64,000 nucleotides of DNA from Isoetes taiwanensis. Taxonomy: Eukaryota; Streptophyta; Lycopodiopsida; Isoetales; Isoetaceae. Where the stretch lies: positions 5,128,745 through 5,192,744 of the forward strand of contig JAJEKV010000039.1 in NCBI GenBank assembly GCA_021234155.1. Direction: 5' to 3'. The position numbers and the translations under genes were made by a program. The notes beneath the pieces were generated by a model that saw only the letters and a list, made by a program, of their open reading frames with translations, ran no database searches and was not told the DNA's origin. Positions within the stretch are counted from its first letter, which is position 1; the number at the start of each line of letters is the position of its first letter. Of this stretch, positions 41,540 to 53,982 are shown piece after piece.

Positions 41540-42596
41540 GAAATCGGAGGAAAGGATCTAATGGAAAGAATTGACAAGCGGCTTAATGCATTGAGCTTTC
41601 ATCTATGTACATATTTTTGGCTTGATTTCCAGCAGCTTAATAACATATACCGGAATAAAACTGAGGAATACTCCCACACTGCAGTGAATAAGTTTAATGT
41701 CATACCTGATTCAATTCCAGATTGGGTTTTCGATTTCATGCCTACAAAGGGTGGTTGCTTCATTGGTAATGTCAGTCCTGCAAGGATGGATTTTCGTTGG
41801 TTCACAGTTGGTAACTGTGTGGCGATTATATCATCTCTGGCTACACAGGAGCAAGAAACTGCCATCATGGATCTGATTGAGTCAAGATGGGAAGAACATG
41901 TGGCAGAAATGCCTATGAAGGTTGCATATCCAGCTTTGGAAGGGCATGAATGGAGAAGTGTGACAACAGGTTGTGATCCAAAAAATACCAGGTGGAGCTA
42001 CCATAGTGGAGGAAGCTGGCCAGGTATTAGGCATTTCTTCTGGCAATTTCAACTTGGATTGGAAATTTGGGTCGTTTAAAGTTTGCTGCTAACTTAGTTT
42101 GCAAATACATGTGTAGAGAGATCTTAGATTGATTTTACAGGGTTTTAAATCTTTCTGTGACAGTTTTAGTTTGCAAATACGTGTATGTAGAGAGCTTCCA
42201 TCTTAGATTGTACAGGGTTTTATTTCTTATAAGCTTCTCGTCCTTTTAGTTTGCAAATATGTGTGTAGAGAGATCTTATAAGCTTCTCGCCCTTTTGCAG
42301 TTCTTTTGTGGCTTCTAACTGCTGCATGTGTGAAAACTGGGAGACCCCACATAGCTGGAAAAGCTCTGGAAGTTGCAGAAGCGAGATTGGCAAAGGATGG
42401 ATGGCCAGAATATTATGATGGTAAGAATGGTAGGTATGTAGGAAAGCAAGCTCAAAAGCTCCAAACATGGTCCATTGCAGGCTACTTGGTAGCAAAAATG
42501 TTACTGGAGGATCCATCTCATATGGGGATGATCTCTCTTGAGGAGGATAAGAAGGCCAAACCGTCACTTACACGCTCTGTGTCATGGACTTGCTAG
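41540..42596 (+). pseudogene. Cytosolic alkaline/neutral invertase (GH100), 3' part of gene
   Basis: Two exons, about 41540-42023 and 42301-42596, with a 277-bp GT-AG intron (42024-42300). The splice joins GGSWP and [10 protein letters not shown] exactly as in the family. The product covers the C-terminal half of a beta-clade (cytosolic, CINV1-type) neutral invertase, which hydrolyses sucrose to glucose and fructose: [46 protein letters not shown], the [16 protein letters not shown] signature, [16 protein letters not shown], ending with the typical RSVSWTC and TAG at 42594-42596. About 250 residues are kept of the usual 550 or so; the N-terminal half is absent. The remaining reading frame is undamaged, so this is a recent or selected fragment. 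Whether it is transcribed is unknown. Confidence 0.85.
42024..42300 (+). repeat. Invertase intron built from internal duplications
   Basis: TTTGCAAATAC/TGTGTGTAGAGAG occurs three times (about 42100, 42170, 42250) and TATAAGCTTCTCG[T/C]CCTTTT twice. The intron's own 3' end (CTTCTCGCCCTTTTGCAG) is a near copy of CTTCTCGTCCTTTTAG at about 42234-42249. Confidence 0.7.
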
Positions 42597-43159
42597 CCTG
42601 AGAAGGCTTGATTTTCATTCTCGGATTATTCTTACAGTTGAAGAAGGGAGGTTTACCATGGAACTTAATTTTTACAGGTATAGGGCAATTTTGATAGTTA
42701 TGGAAGCCAAAGGATTTATAAGAGATTGAGCAATTTCATTTGTTGAAAACTTACATTTCGTGCAGAGAATAAAGCATCAGAGAGGTAAATAGTTTGATGT
42801 GTGCCAATTTATTGTGTTCGTTATAGAAAGGTATTGTTGTTGGTGAGGGTGCAGGTAGAGATATACGGAACTCTGTCAAACTTGTGTGAAAACGAAACTG
42901 TGAAACATGCGTCCATGCGTGCGCTGGAATGGTGTCTTTGTTTTTTATATGTGTTATTATAAAGGCAAAAGCTCTTTCCGTGCATTTGATGCGCATGTGG
43001 CTTATTACCATACTATCACCAAGCCACTTTTGGCACCCTGCCCGAAAATAAGCTGGAAATTCTTTTCTAAATCCCAAGGAACGCCAACCGTTGGCATTCA
43101 AAGTATTTTCTACAAATTTCGTGTATTATAAGTAGAGCCCTAAAGCACTGAATGAAACC
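42597..43159. other. Downstream of invertase piece, nothing supported
   Basis: No coding pattern seen. A minus-strand frame of 116 codons at 42751-43101 has no recognisable motif. Confidence 0.4.
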
Positions 43160-43437
43160 CAATCCAGATGGCCAAAATATTTTCGCGGTTTTAGAAGGGC
43201 GGCGTTCCAAAGAGAGAGTATTCCTCGTAAGCTGGGAGTCAAGGATGCATTGTCAAAACGGAAGCTAACTCTGAGGGACAGGGTTCTGCGAGTTAAACGT
43301 ATTGCCAGTTCAGATACTCAAGCAAAGCAGTTGGAAGTTGGAGAGAGAGGCTACAAGGTAAGAGAGATACTGGTAAAGCATCATTTGAGGGGACTAGGTC
43401 AAGTGGGAAGGGTAAGAAAAACCTTGCTAGAAAAATA
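43160..43437 (+). other. Possible coding fragment, basic, unidentified
   Basis: Plus-strand translation is rich in Lys and Arg: ESIPRKLGVKDALSKRKLTL then RDRVLRVKRIASSDTQAKQL, stopping with TAG at 43436-43438. The LGVKDAL / LTLRDRVL pattern is suggestive of a repeated short basic motif. No family assigned. It could be a captured exon or chance. Confidence 0.25.
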
Positions 43438-44715
43438 GGAGACAAGAAGATTGACTCAAATAATGCTGCACAACCATTTGAGGGGACTAGGGCAAGTGGT
43501 GACATAGATAGGACAGTCCAGCAAATGAAACTGATGTAGGTCCAGCTATTTTTGCGCAGATGTTGTAGTTGCAGTTACCTTCTTTGGATGTGAGCCGTAA
43601 CAGATTAATAAAAGTGTGATTGCCTCCTTGGATAGTGTGTGCAAGCAAAAAGCACTACTTCTGTAAGTTGAGCACATGATTTGCTTTGTTTTATAACATT
43701 TGCTTTCCATTTGCATCTGTTAGAGGTCTCACCATCCCGTCAAGTTGCCAACTATATAGGCATGAACTCAGAAATGGCTTTCAAGCCGTTTGTTCTTTTG
43801 GATGTCCATTTCACTGCCTTGACAGCATGCTTCTTAAATTTGGCATTGTTTTGCATACAAGGAAAGCTCTGTGTATAAATGCTGTGCTTTCAGTTAAACC
43901 TGTGTGGATGTCAGTTATAACACAATGATAAGAGTGTCAGATCCTCCTAGTGCATGATTGACATAGATAGGACAAGTAAGGCTTCTGTTTCAGCAAATGA
44001 AACTCAGGTTGACACTCAGGTTGACACTCAAATGAAACAGCGGTGACACTCAGGTTGTGCTGTTGCTCAAATTACATTTGCAAAATGAGAGAAATGGATA
44101 AATATAGTGCCTTGTGTCTATATATTTATGAACCTCATGGGCCAAAAAAGATTTATGGTGTTGAAATCCTAGATCTCATGGGCGATAGCTTTTGCAAATA
44201 AACATAAACATGGCCAAGCTGGACTTAGTTTACAACAGACCCATCGTTGTTGCTAAGACTTTGGGATAGAGTTCAACGAGATAATGAAATCTGTGGATCT
44301 TGCTGTGGTAGCTACGTTGGGCTATCGGAATGACAGCACGGAAAGACGTGTTGCCTTTTTCTGCATCCTTCTATGCTGTGAAGTTGATGGCGCTAATGCG
44401 AGTTTCCCTGCTGACAGGTCTTTCCAGGTTCATTCAATATTTGATGTACTATAGGTAATTTGTGTTAGACTTTTCCATGACATAATTAGCATATCTTGCA
44501 AAGCTAAATGCTGCAGCATTAGAACCTCCCCTCAGTTCTATGTAACTTTTGACTATCTATGTTTCAGATTTGTACTTATATTGTCCATACTTATATTTGC
44601 TCATAGTCTTACTCGTGTTGTTCAATTCATAAAATGTTAATGGGGTTCAGCACGAAATTCACTATTATGTAGGAGACGAACAGGGCTTTAAGATCTAAGG
44701 ATTTGAACCGTTACA

Positions 44716-45330
44716 ATGACAAGATACATGTGCTATATTGGGGACCAAAATGCTGGTGATTTGCAGAATGCTTCAAATGCATATGATATCGATGCTGGGC
44801 TTCTACGTATGAATGTTATGGTGGTCAATGGTACAGTTGTGGTCAGACAAGCCATTCTCTGGGATACTATGAAGTTATTGGGGATTACACAAATTGCGCT
44901 TCAATTATGCAGAGAACTTAAAGTGGGAATTGAAGGATCAAAGTTCTAGAAGACAACAATTAAATTTGAGGATCCTGATGGTGAATGGCAGGCTCATTAA
45001 TAAATGCTTTAGGAACAGATATTGCTTGCTGCAATGGACCAGATATTTGCGGATCATGACAAATTTAGGTTTTTAATGATAGACATGGAGAGCAGCAAGG
45101 CAACCCTTAGCGAAAGCTCAGATTTGCCTTCTCACTTAAACAACCCCAATCAGATGTTGGATTCCGTGGCTTTTCATGCAGAGTTTGACATCTATGGCTC
45201 ACGTGGTGAAGCATGCAAAAGATCCTATTGCAGAGTTGTTTGCACAGATGGTACTTGGAACACTTCCACATGGTGAAGGAAATGCTGATCAGATAAGAAT
45301 GGGCTAAGCTCTTCGTGGCTGTGATATCAA
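44716..45330 (+). pseudogene. Coherent but frameshifted coding fragment, unidentified
   Basis: The strongest segment is at about 45022-45225: QILLAAMDQIFADHDKFRF, then LMIDMESSKATLSESSDLPS and HLNNPNQMLDSVAFHAEFDI. The protein continues in another frame as DPIAELFAQMVLGTLPHGEG, so a single frameshift separates them near 45215. Composition and continuity argue for a real former exon. I cannot name the family. A further frame at 44716-44949 upstream may belong to the same piece. Downstream, GCTTTGCAGATAAGAATGGG repeats part of 45282-45300. Confidence 0.4.
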
Positions 45331-47539
45331 CACAGCTTTGCAGATAAGAATGGGGCAAGCTCTTTGTCGTTGTGATAATTAAAACAACATTTTTTAAGTG
45401 AATGAGAATGTCACCTATGCTCCTTAAGCTGTTATATCCTTTATTTTTGTAAGTGCCAATTATTCTTGGTAAAACGTAGCAGAACTTCCCGCTAAAATGG
45501 AATGATTGCCATTTATGGAGCTTTCGTTTATCTAGGCCGGTCAATCATAATGTTTATATTGTGTGGACAATTTATCAGGATTTGACATATTATGCGGGAC
45601 TATGGCTTCCAAGAATGGCACGGGTAAGGATTATGATCTATAGTTTTTGTCATCTAGGCCATTTTTACATGTGATTTAAGAATTTTACTTCTGAATGTTC
45701 TAGGGCCGGGATTCTATAGCAGTTTTTGGAACAACGGCATCTGAAACTGCACACTAACACTGAGGATATTCATATATATGAGGTATATTTCATCTTCATA
45801 TAGGTTCCGTGAAGTGATATTTTTGCAACGATTTCATGTTGCATGCATATCTCCATTTTCTTCGTACAAACAACCCAGTCAACTTATGATGTCTCTACAA
45901 GGGTGTGCCTCTAAGCAAGGATGAGAGAAATTGTAACATTTAAAAAATAAATTTCATTCGAACAGTTGAAATTTGATGCACCATTTTGCTTCCGTTGCAT
46001 CAGTTTATTTTTTGTTTTTATGTGAGTACATAGGGTTGTGGCTAAGGAAAGTTGCATTTGCTTACCGCTTGGTGGGCTTGATAGTGCACTATTGAGTTGC
46101 ATATTGGTATGGCATAAATTTTTTTATCTTTGCTTATTTTGGACACGATGGAAAATTGAGTCCACATCCTTTGTGTGCAAGAATGCTTTGCTGTAATGGG
46201 ATTGCTGTTGTCAATGGGATTGTGGAATTCGATTGTGTCCAAATGTAGAACTCCACTCAATCCTATTGTTTCCAGACTTGCTTTTGTGTTTCTACCATTT
46301 GTTAAGGTAAGTGAGAAGACCCATTCAACAATGGACAATTCTGAATCATGCAACTGCAACATCTACATTCGTTCTTGTTGCAGAACTTGAACATAGTTTA
46401 TGAACCCAAGTAATACTGCCACATTAAGCTGTGGTTTGGTTAGGCATTAGGCATATTAACTTCTCTTCGATGCTTATTCTGACTAAGAATGTAATGAGAT
46501 CCTCATAGCTATGAAAGAGCATGCATTTGCCTGGAATGGAAAAGTTTATACCAAGATCAAATGCATTCTATCAAAGCCGTCTTTGGCGCATTTACAAACC
46601 TTTTAAGTACGTTAGGCATTAAGTAGATTTTAGATAGGCATCCAATCATGTTTAGAGATTTAGATTTGTTAACGCTGATATCATGGACCTCAGATATACT
46701 TGCATGATATAGTTATGTATATTTGAGTTTCTCTACGAAAAAATGCCAAGTTTACTTACATCTCTTTTAAGGTCGGCATGTTTAATAGGATGTCCAAAAA
46801 CTTTATATTGGCTTATTATATTTTATAGACAAGTTGTGGTTGCGCAAATATATTGAGTATGCATTTAAACTTCGTGTTCCCTTGCATTTATGAATGCATC
46901 AACCTTAAATATTTGACACCGACACGATAGAGATACTGCAATCTATATACATGTTTAGCATTTGTGATGACAAGTTGTTGAGCTTTAGTTTTATGATAAT
47001 CATCAACCAAACTGAGCATATTGAAAACTTGGTATCGCAATGTAATTTTTGGTGTTTTTTTTGTAAGCGTGAGCTTTCAATAAATGTGAAACATGAGATT
47101 GGCATTTCATGATGCAATTTTTTGTGCCCTTTTATAAGCACAATCTTTCAATGCATGTGAAATATGACTTTAGCATAAGCATAAGCATAATAAAACCTTA
47201 GCTTCAGAATGCAATTTTTGGTGCCCTTTTACAAGCAAAACATGAGATTAACATAAGCATGACCCTTGCTCTCACATGCCGCAATCTTTGGTGTCCTATT
47301 ACAAGCAGGCACGCAACACAAGTCAAAGGTGATAAAATTCCTCAAACATTTTGATCACAAATTACCAGCCAATTTTGTACAATCCCCCGTAGTACAACCA
47401 CGTGCCCTAAGTTATGCCCGCAACAGAAGTCGAGGGTGACAAAATAAACATTTTGATCGCTACTAGTCAATCCTGTACAATCCTCAAACTACCAGTTAAG
47501 TTTGTACAGTCCTTCATTTCAAACTCGCTCATATTATAA
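45331..47539. other. AT-rich intergenic DNA
   Basis: No gene recognised. Several variants of GCAATTTTTGGTGTCCTTTT-TAAGCA...CATGAGATTAGCAT recur between about 47040 and 47300 as degenerate repeats. Confidence 0.5.
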
Positions 47540-49335
47540 ACAGGAATCTTGGAGAATCTAGAGGAATCTTGGGATAACCTTAGGAAATCTAGGGAATCTA
47601 AAGAGAACCTTTAGAAATTTAGGGGAACGTACGAGAATCTACATACAATCTTTAAGTATCTAGAGGAATCTTGATAGAAACTTGGAGAACATAGTGAATA
47701 TCTATAGAATGTTCATCGCATGACTTTGAATTTGACTTCTAGTCGAATTTGTACAATCTCTCGTAGTACAAAATGGAAGCATCATAAACTATTGGGCAAT
47801 CATCAAAGGGTCTTGGGGAATATAAGGGAATATTGATAGATTCTCGTAAAATTCAAACGATTCCTTTCAGAGTCTTGGAGAATCTTTATAGGATCTTCAG
47901 TGAATGGCTCTACATTTGGCTTCTACTCGAATTTGTACAGTCTTTCATCGTACAATTACTTTGAATAAAAACAATTAAGATAATATCTATGCCAAGAGGA
48001 ACTACACTTTTAGCTGCTGATTTGCTTTTTTTATTTCATTGTGACTGCAACTTTGACTTTGACTTCTTAGTAAGCGACCAATCGACTTATACATTCCCCT
48101 AGATTCTCCAAGACCCCATAGATTCTCAAAGATTTTATAAAGATGCACTTGGATTCTATTAAGTTCCCTAAGATTCCCTTGAGATTCCAGAACATTTACG
48201 ACAATTTTTGGAGTATTGATTTCCAAGTTTTGTGGCATTTGGATATGTTACCCCAGCTTCACCTAGAGCTAAGCAAAATATTAGTTGCATCTTCCGGCAT
48301 GATGATTTACGCTAGGTTCGGATATGTAGAAACACATGGTTCTATGAACAATTAATTTATAATCTATTTTAAAGCGACAATATCATATGTATGCCAATGT
48401 GTAGAGTCCAATGCGGTCCTCGGCGTTATGTGCAATAACCAACTTAGATGATATTGCTATTATCAACTTTGAACTTATTGCTATTATCAACTTTGAACCA
48501 AGGCTTAGTCCATGCTTGAATGTCCTCCTAGGTTAGAAATTGTTCGATTTTGATCTTTTTACTATAAGGCTCATGTAAACTTTTTTCTTTATGTGCACTC
48601 CTTTGTCAAAGGGTGTTCTATGTCTTAAGGCTAAGTCAATTAAAATTGACCGTCGATTTTGATGGACTAACTATGATTTTGCTAGAATATTTTATCATTT
48701 GGCAGACCCTCTGAGTTCTTGCTTTTGTATTTGCCGCGACATTAACACACACATCTTCTATCTCACCGAATTCAATCGATCCATGTGACTCTCGCCTTGG
48801 GGCATGTGAAGCTAGGCTTTATGCCTTTTGTGTTTTGCAAAAGTTGAGGCCTGTTTAAATCGGAAGGCCGGACATGGCGGATATTTTATAGAAGCTTAGA
48901 ATGGCGAGGACGATGCCGGTTCTTTGAGTTGGCTCCAACCAGACGGACACACATTCTGACCGACATTGATTCCACTGTTTTTTACATTTGCTCTGATTGT
49001 TTTATGCTATATGTTGATTTTTTTGCAAACTGAAGTTTCTTTGGATGTTTGTGGAGCATTGATCCTCCCTTTTCAAACTAAGGCCACTCTAATAAAGGAC
49101 CAAGTACGACATGGTATCTCCAACAAATACAATAAGGAGACTTCCATTTTGAAATAGCAGGCTAAGATCCACAATTTTCTCATATTAAGTGTTTCCAAGG
49201 GGGCTAAATAGAGGACCCATTTTATTAGTTCGAATTTAAAGGCTGGATAGTCTCTATTTCAAAATGATTACATAGGAGATTCTTTTACAGTTTGAATAGC
49301 TTGGTCGCGCGTTCCTTATCATGAACTAGTCATAT

Positions 49336-49429
49336 GGCACATTCGACTTATGATGGATGCCAATATAGTCTTATAATTCGCTGGCACATTCGACTTATGA
49401 TGGATGCCTATATAGTCTTATAATTGGCT
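49336..49429 (+). repeat. 47-bp tandem dimer
   Basis: GGCACATTCGACTTATGATG begins at 49336 and again at 49383; the copies differ at two or three positions. Confidence 0.85.
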
Positions 49430-49496
49430 ACTATCTGGAACTATTTGTTTAGAGGGGAAAACTTTTTACGTTTTTTCAATCCTTGGCCAGTCGGCT

Positions 49497-49572
49497 CATG
49501 AAAGCATATGTCCCCAAGGATATTCTTATTATGCCATGAAAGCGTATGTCCCCAAGGATGTTCTTATTTTGC
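49497..49572 (+). repeat. 38-bp tandem dimer
   Basis: CATGAAAGC[A/G]TATGTCCCC begins at 49497 and 49535. Confidence 0.85.
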
Positions 49573-50880
49573 CATTGTCTATTTGTAGTGGCTTGCTCTA
49601 GCTTGGGTATCATTGTTCCCATTCAATTTATTTGCAGCCCTTTAATCATCTCATAGGCCTCATCCACAAGAAGAGGTTATGAAAGGATTCGCAACCACCG
49701 CTTGAAAGGATGCATAATAGCTCGTTCCTTGAAATCTTTTGCTTTCTTCCATGCAAGGTTTTTTTTTGTTGAAATACATCATGCGACCTTCCCCTCGTGT
49801 AGAGATGTATTTCGAGGCAATTTCCAAGAACCAGGGGCCAAACTAACATTCTAATATTCTTTGTGAAGTGTTAATAAATAGGGGATCTACCCGTACCATA
49901 CAAATGGATCTAGGTTATATTATCCATACGCATGTGTTTCTAACTATGTACAAATGTCCGTAAATTTTGTTCTCTAAGCGTTCCAAATGATCCTAGTGTA
50001 TTGTGATAATTTGCAATCTGACCAAGGCTGTCCTAGATTCTAAGGGCATCTTAACAATCTTTGTCAACCGAAGTTACTTTGATTCAATGGGTTGAGATTG
50101 ACTTTCAGCACAATTGGGTTTTCGCTTTAGCTTTGATATTGATTTCTATACGTTTATCTTGACCCTTGAAGTTGACTTTGATTTTTCTTGTTGTCTCAGG
50201 GTCTGCAATGTTGGACTTGGGAGAGATAGGAATCTTGAAGAATCTTCATATGATCTTGGGAAATTTAATGGAAACCTATGAAAATCACAAAGAATTTCTC
50301 CCAATTATGGCAAAGAAAATATTGATGTGATTTCATGAATTTTTAGAAACCACGTCGTAATCTAACAAAAATCTTTATAGATGTTCGAGAATGCTAACCC
50401 CAGCAAGTCCCAAATTCAAATCTTCATGTTCTAAGTCCAATCTCTTAAGTTAATAGTGCAAAGTAGACATAGTCATAACTTCATAACTGGGTGTCGTGTA
50501 GCTAATTGATTGTAATAATTCCAGATCGTATAAAGGGATTTGAAGTGAAGCCTTTAGTTCTTCTTAGCTAATTAGAGTGTCAAATCGCTTTTTATTGTAT
50601 GACCACTTCAAGCAATTGACATGAACGACTAAACAATCCTAACTCAAGGGTTGGGTTGGTTCCACTGAGCTTGACTATCAAGGGTTAACTGTAACTTATG
50701 GTGCTGACTTTGACCTTTAGGTATTTACTTCTTCATTGGTTAACGATGGCATCATTTTCGTGGTGACACTGGATTCAAGAGGGTCAAGGGAATCTTAAAG
50801 AGTCTTCAAAGAATCTAGGGGGTATTTAGGCAATCTTTTCGAATCTAAGAGCATATCTTGAGTGTCTCGAAAGGAATCTC

Positions 50881-51607
50881 ATGGAATCTATTTCTTCCTT
50901 ATGGATATGCAAATGGAAGATTTATTTTGAATTATAGTAGCAAGTTTATTATCCATTTCATTGCACACTTGAGATTCTTGAGCGTTTGGAAACAAGGGGG
51001 TTTAAAACTTGCTAGAGGCAACAGTATTCTGATCTTCGACTTTGTGAAAATTATAAAGCAGCGGCCTAACCAAGAATTCGACTTTTGAAACTCCCAAAAC
51101 AGGTGGTGTCTGGTTGTATATACCCTGTTAAATGTGGGACGAGCAATGTCAGCAGCCACCAATGACATGTATGGACGAAGCAAAGATGTGAAGAGCGACA
51201 ACATGGTGAAGGTAAAGAGTCATGCATTCTTTTTGTTTGATTGTTGAACCAGGACTCTGGTCAAACTGTGGCTATTGGGTTGGAGGTTTGTATGGGTCAG
51301 TGAAGTCTCTAATGAATTTTTTATTCTTGTGAATCTTTGTTTTTCTATAGAAGGGTGGACCTCCAAGACCTATAAATACTCAAGCCTTTTCTAAGACGTC
51401 TAAACCTCGATGCCATTTTTTTTTTCCCTCGCTTCAACTGGCTTTGTTTATTGTTTTCTTTGGGTAAGTGGTTTTTTTGCAACGGCTCTATTTTCTTGGA
51501 ACTGCACAAATATAATATATTTGATTGGTATTCTACTGGAAGTGATGCTGCATAGTGAAATATACAGTTTTTCCAACTTCCTTATCATCATCATCATCAT
51601 CATCTCT
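50881..51607. other. Intergenic DNA
   Basis: No supported gene. Minus-strand frame 50932-51204 has no recognisable pattern. Confidence 0.4.
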
Positions 51608-51790
51608 GTAGTCCCCAGTAGTCATTATCTCTGTTTGTCTAGTATCATCATTACTGCAAAGGTTTTTCCCTTGAAAACCTTTCGAGGCAGGGGTTTTTTA
51701 ATCCTAGTAGTAATGATTGTACTAGCCCATTGTATGGGTCCCATGACCTATTGGTCTCCGTGGACGTTAAAAAAACTATTCTATTCTTGC
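51608..51790 (+). repeat. Dispersed repeat A, copy 2
   Basis: Direct match to 5342-5535, including the ATTACTGCAAAGG...GTAGTAAT foldback core. An ATC microsatellite lies just upstream at about 51585-51604. Confidence 0.65.
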
Positions 51791-51898
51791 TAAGATTTTT
51801 ATTGTAAATTACTCAAGCAAAAATTTAGATCAGTTTTTCCAACTTCCTTGCTAAGATTTTTATTGTAAATTACTCAAGCAAAAATTTAGATCGCAAAT
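51786..51898 (+). repeat. 61-bp tandem dimer
   Basis: CTTGCTAAGATTTTTATTGT starts at 51786 and 51847, followed in both by AAATTACTCAAGCAAAAATT. Confidence 0.9.
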
Positions 51899-52019
51899 CT
51901 CCAGTTGAATTGATACTAATCTTATTAAGCTTGGATTTTACTCCCCGATTTTCATTCACTATAGCTAATAGACCCATTACCAAGCATAACTACACTTTTA
52001 TATACTGGTATGCATTTTT

Positions 52020-52215
52020 TTTTCACTGTGACTCCCTTATAGTACAAATACTTGTATATATATATATATACAATTATATATCACTCATATATATACAATT
52101 ATATGAGCTCTACCAACATGTTGGTAGAGATTGATCTCGGCCGTCCATCTTTGAGATGGACGGTGCAGACGGTGACACCTCGAATCACCCCAGCAGCCCC
52201 TTTTATTTGGGGCTT
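52020..52215 (+). repeat. Dispersed repeat B, copy 2
   Basis: ATAGTACAAATACTTG and a TA run (52057-52072), then ACAATTATAT, the perfect 18-base palindrome CTACCAACATGTTGGTAG at about 52115-52132, and the CCGTCCATCT-TTG-AGATGGACGG hairpin at about 52141-52163. Confidence 0.8.
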
Positions 52216-53337
52216 TTGATATGTGATATCCGGTTTCGTTTCTTGCCGTGATCTTTTTTCTGTCATAGGCTAAACCATTTCGTCATCTGCATTTTTATCA
52301 GATCTGCTGCCGGATTTGACCGTTTCTTTTTGCCAGATATGGTGCAAAAGTGTGATCAAGACGAAATCGCCTTCCAGCCCCGACTTGTGGATTCCAAGGG
52401 TCAGGTTCAGATGTGGCTCTGGAGTTTTCTATGATGGCGCTCTCTCCTGCCGCATATGCAGCGTCTTGATACGGTAAGGATGTCCAGATCTGGGCAATAT
52501 AATTTTTTTTGTCAGTTTGTTCGGATTGCAGGGCACATGAAACTCTCGATTATTCTAGTCATGTTGTGGCTTCAGGGTTGAATAGAAAAGGTATCGATTT
52601 TTCTGTTCGTCTTATCATTTAGGGATGTTGAAGATTATTTGGCTGGCTCCTTGCAAAATCTGTTGTGCTGGTAGTGTGCTTGCAATAAAGCTTTTGTTTT
52701 TTCCCTTTGTATGGGTTGTTCTTACCTGTATTGTGCTCACTTGCAGGAGATGTTTGCAAAATAGGGGATTAATTCTTTTTGGATTTTGTCGTGTCTGTGT
52801 TATGGCGACAATGTGGAGCGCCTGGAAAAAACATGCATGTTTTTCTTCGTTCTTGGATCATGGAGCGGCTAGATCTTTGAAATGTTTTTTAACTTTTGGT
52901 AAGCTCTTAGAATCTATTTTCGGTTTTTTCGGTTTTCTTAGAGTCATATTTTCGGTTTTTTATCCTTGAATCTAGCTCTGATTTTTGTTTCTGTCGTGTA
53001 GGTGGGCAGATCCTGCTGCCTGTTCTGAAGATGAGCTATGGCGGCTAGGGTAGAGCCCTCTCTACCAGTTCTACTATATTATGGTCCCTAAACTCGATCC
53101 AGCAATTGATTTCTTATGGTTCTATAGTGCTTGAATAAGCAAAACGGTTAGCTCTTGGGGCTATGGCACAGCAAAATAGATAGCTTTTTGTTTCTAATAA
53201 CATGGGAGATATGGAGTCTGGCTCCAGCAGGGGCGGTTCTACAAAGATATCACTTGCTTCACAGCTTAATCCTGGAAAGCGAGAATAGTCTGGAAATGTC
53301 CAAAAATTATGGGCACCCGCGAGTCTTTAAAGCTCTG
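52216..53337. other. Between repeat B and kinase piece
   Basis: T-rich, with intron-like character. A frame at 52625-52969 is hydrophobic but matches nothing known. No gene assigned. Confidence 0.4.
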
Positions 53338-53665
53338 AAACCGTCGTTGTAGCCATTGATGCAACTAAAGCAGTTACAAAACATGGCTTAGAATGGGCTC
53401 TTGCCAATGCAGTACAGCCTGGGGACCGTATTATTCTTCTTGCCCTTATTCCACTCCCAAGCTCTTCAGGTGAGGGCCGGATTATAGTTGTTTTTTCCGT
53501 TTTTTTCTAGACGTACAATTTTGCTAGCGAATTATTCCACTTATTCTGATCGGCATAACAGGATGGAAACTCTGGAGCTTGCAGAGATTGAGCAGTGAAT
53601 GTGCTTCCGGTCTCAAGAGTCAGAAAGAGGCGGAAGCATCATGCCTCGCATCAATCGAGGCATAA
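53338..53665 (+). pseudogene. USP-domain inactive protein kinase, 5' gene fragment
   Basis: Two exons, about 53338-53469 and 53562-53665, with a 92-bp GT-AG intron. The protein reads TVVVAIDATKAVTKHGLEWA, then LANAVQPGDRIILLALIPLP and, after the intron, GWKLWSLQRLSSECASGLKS. This matches the N-terminal universal-stress-protein-like domain of the plant receptor-like cytoplasmic pseudokinases annotated as inactive protein kinase SELMODRAFT_444075-like. In that family the domain starts VVVAV-AS-EIP-TAL-WALTHVVQPGD and the next exon starts with a W-L-F-R-stretch. The frame ends at TAA (53663-53665), and no kinase domain follows. Sequence 5' of 53338 has stops, so the true N-terminus is missing or decayed. 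Confidence 0.7.
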
Positions 53666-53982
53666 ACTATGCTTTAAAGCCCAACTAGCAGCAGCAGCAT
53701 AGATTTTTGTTTTAACTTATTACTAGCTCTTTTATTTCGTAACTTTTTTTGAGTATTTGATCTTTTTCATTACAATTTTGGCAATGTGGAAATTCCATGG
53801 GACTATTGGAGGAACTTTTTCTGCTGCTTTGTCAGCGTTGGAGGCTGTTCGTTTTAAATTGGTCTTTTAATGGCATTATATTTAGCTTTATGAAATGTCA
53901 ATGAAAATGTTCTGTTACTTTCTTATCTTATACGAAATGCATTGCTATTTATTAGAAACTGACTACCTGGTTGGGTGTGCAG

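Larger units (their letters stand above)
47540..50880. repeat. Degenerate GGAATCTT/GAGAATCTA repeat clusters
   Basis: Clusters of loosely repeated GGAATCTTGG, GAGAATCTAG and GGGAATCT lie at 47540-47700, 47810-47925, 50215-50350 and 50785-50880, with the inverse (AGATTCTCCAAGA, AGATTCCCTTGAG) at 48095-48200. GTACAATC-TCGTAGTACAA phrases accompany the first clusters. The repeats are too degenerate to be a recent satellite. No gene is seen between clusters. Confidence 0.55.
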
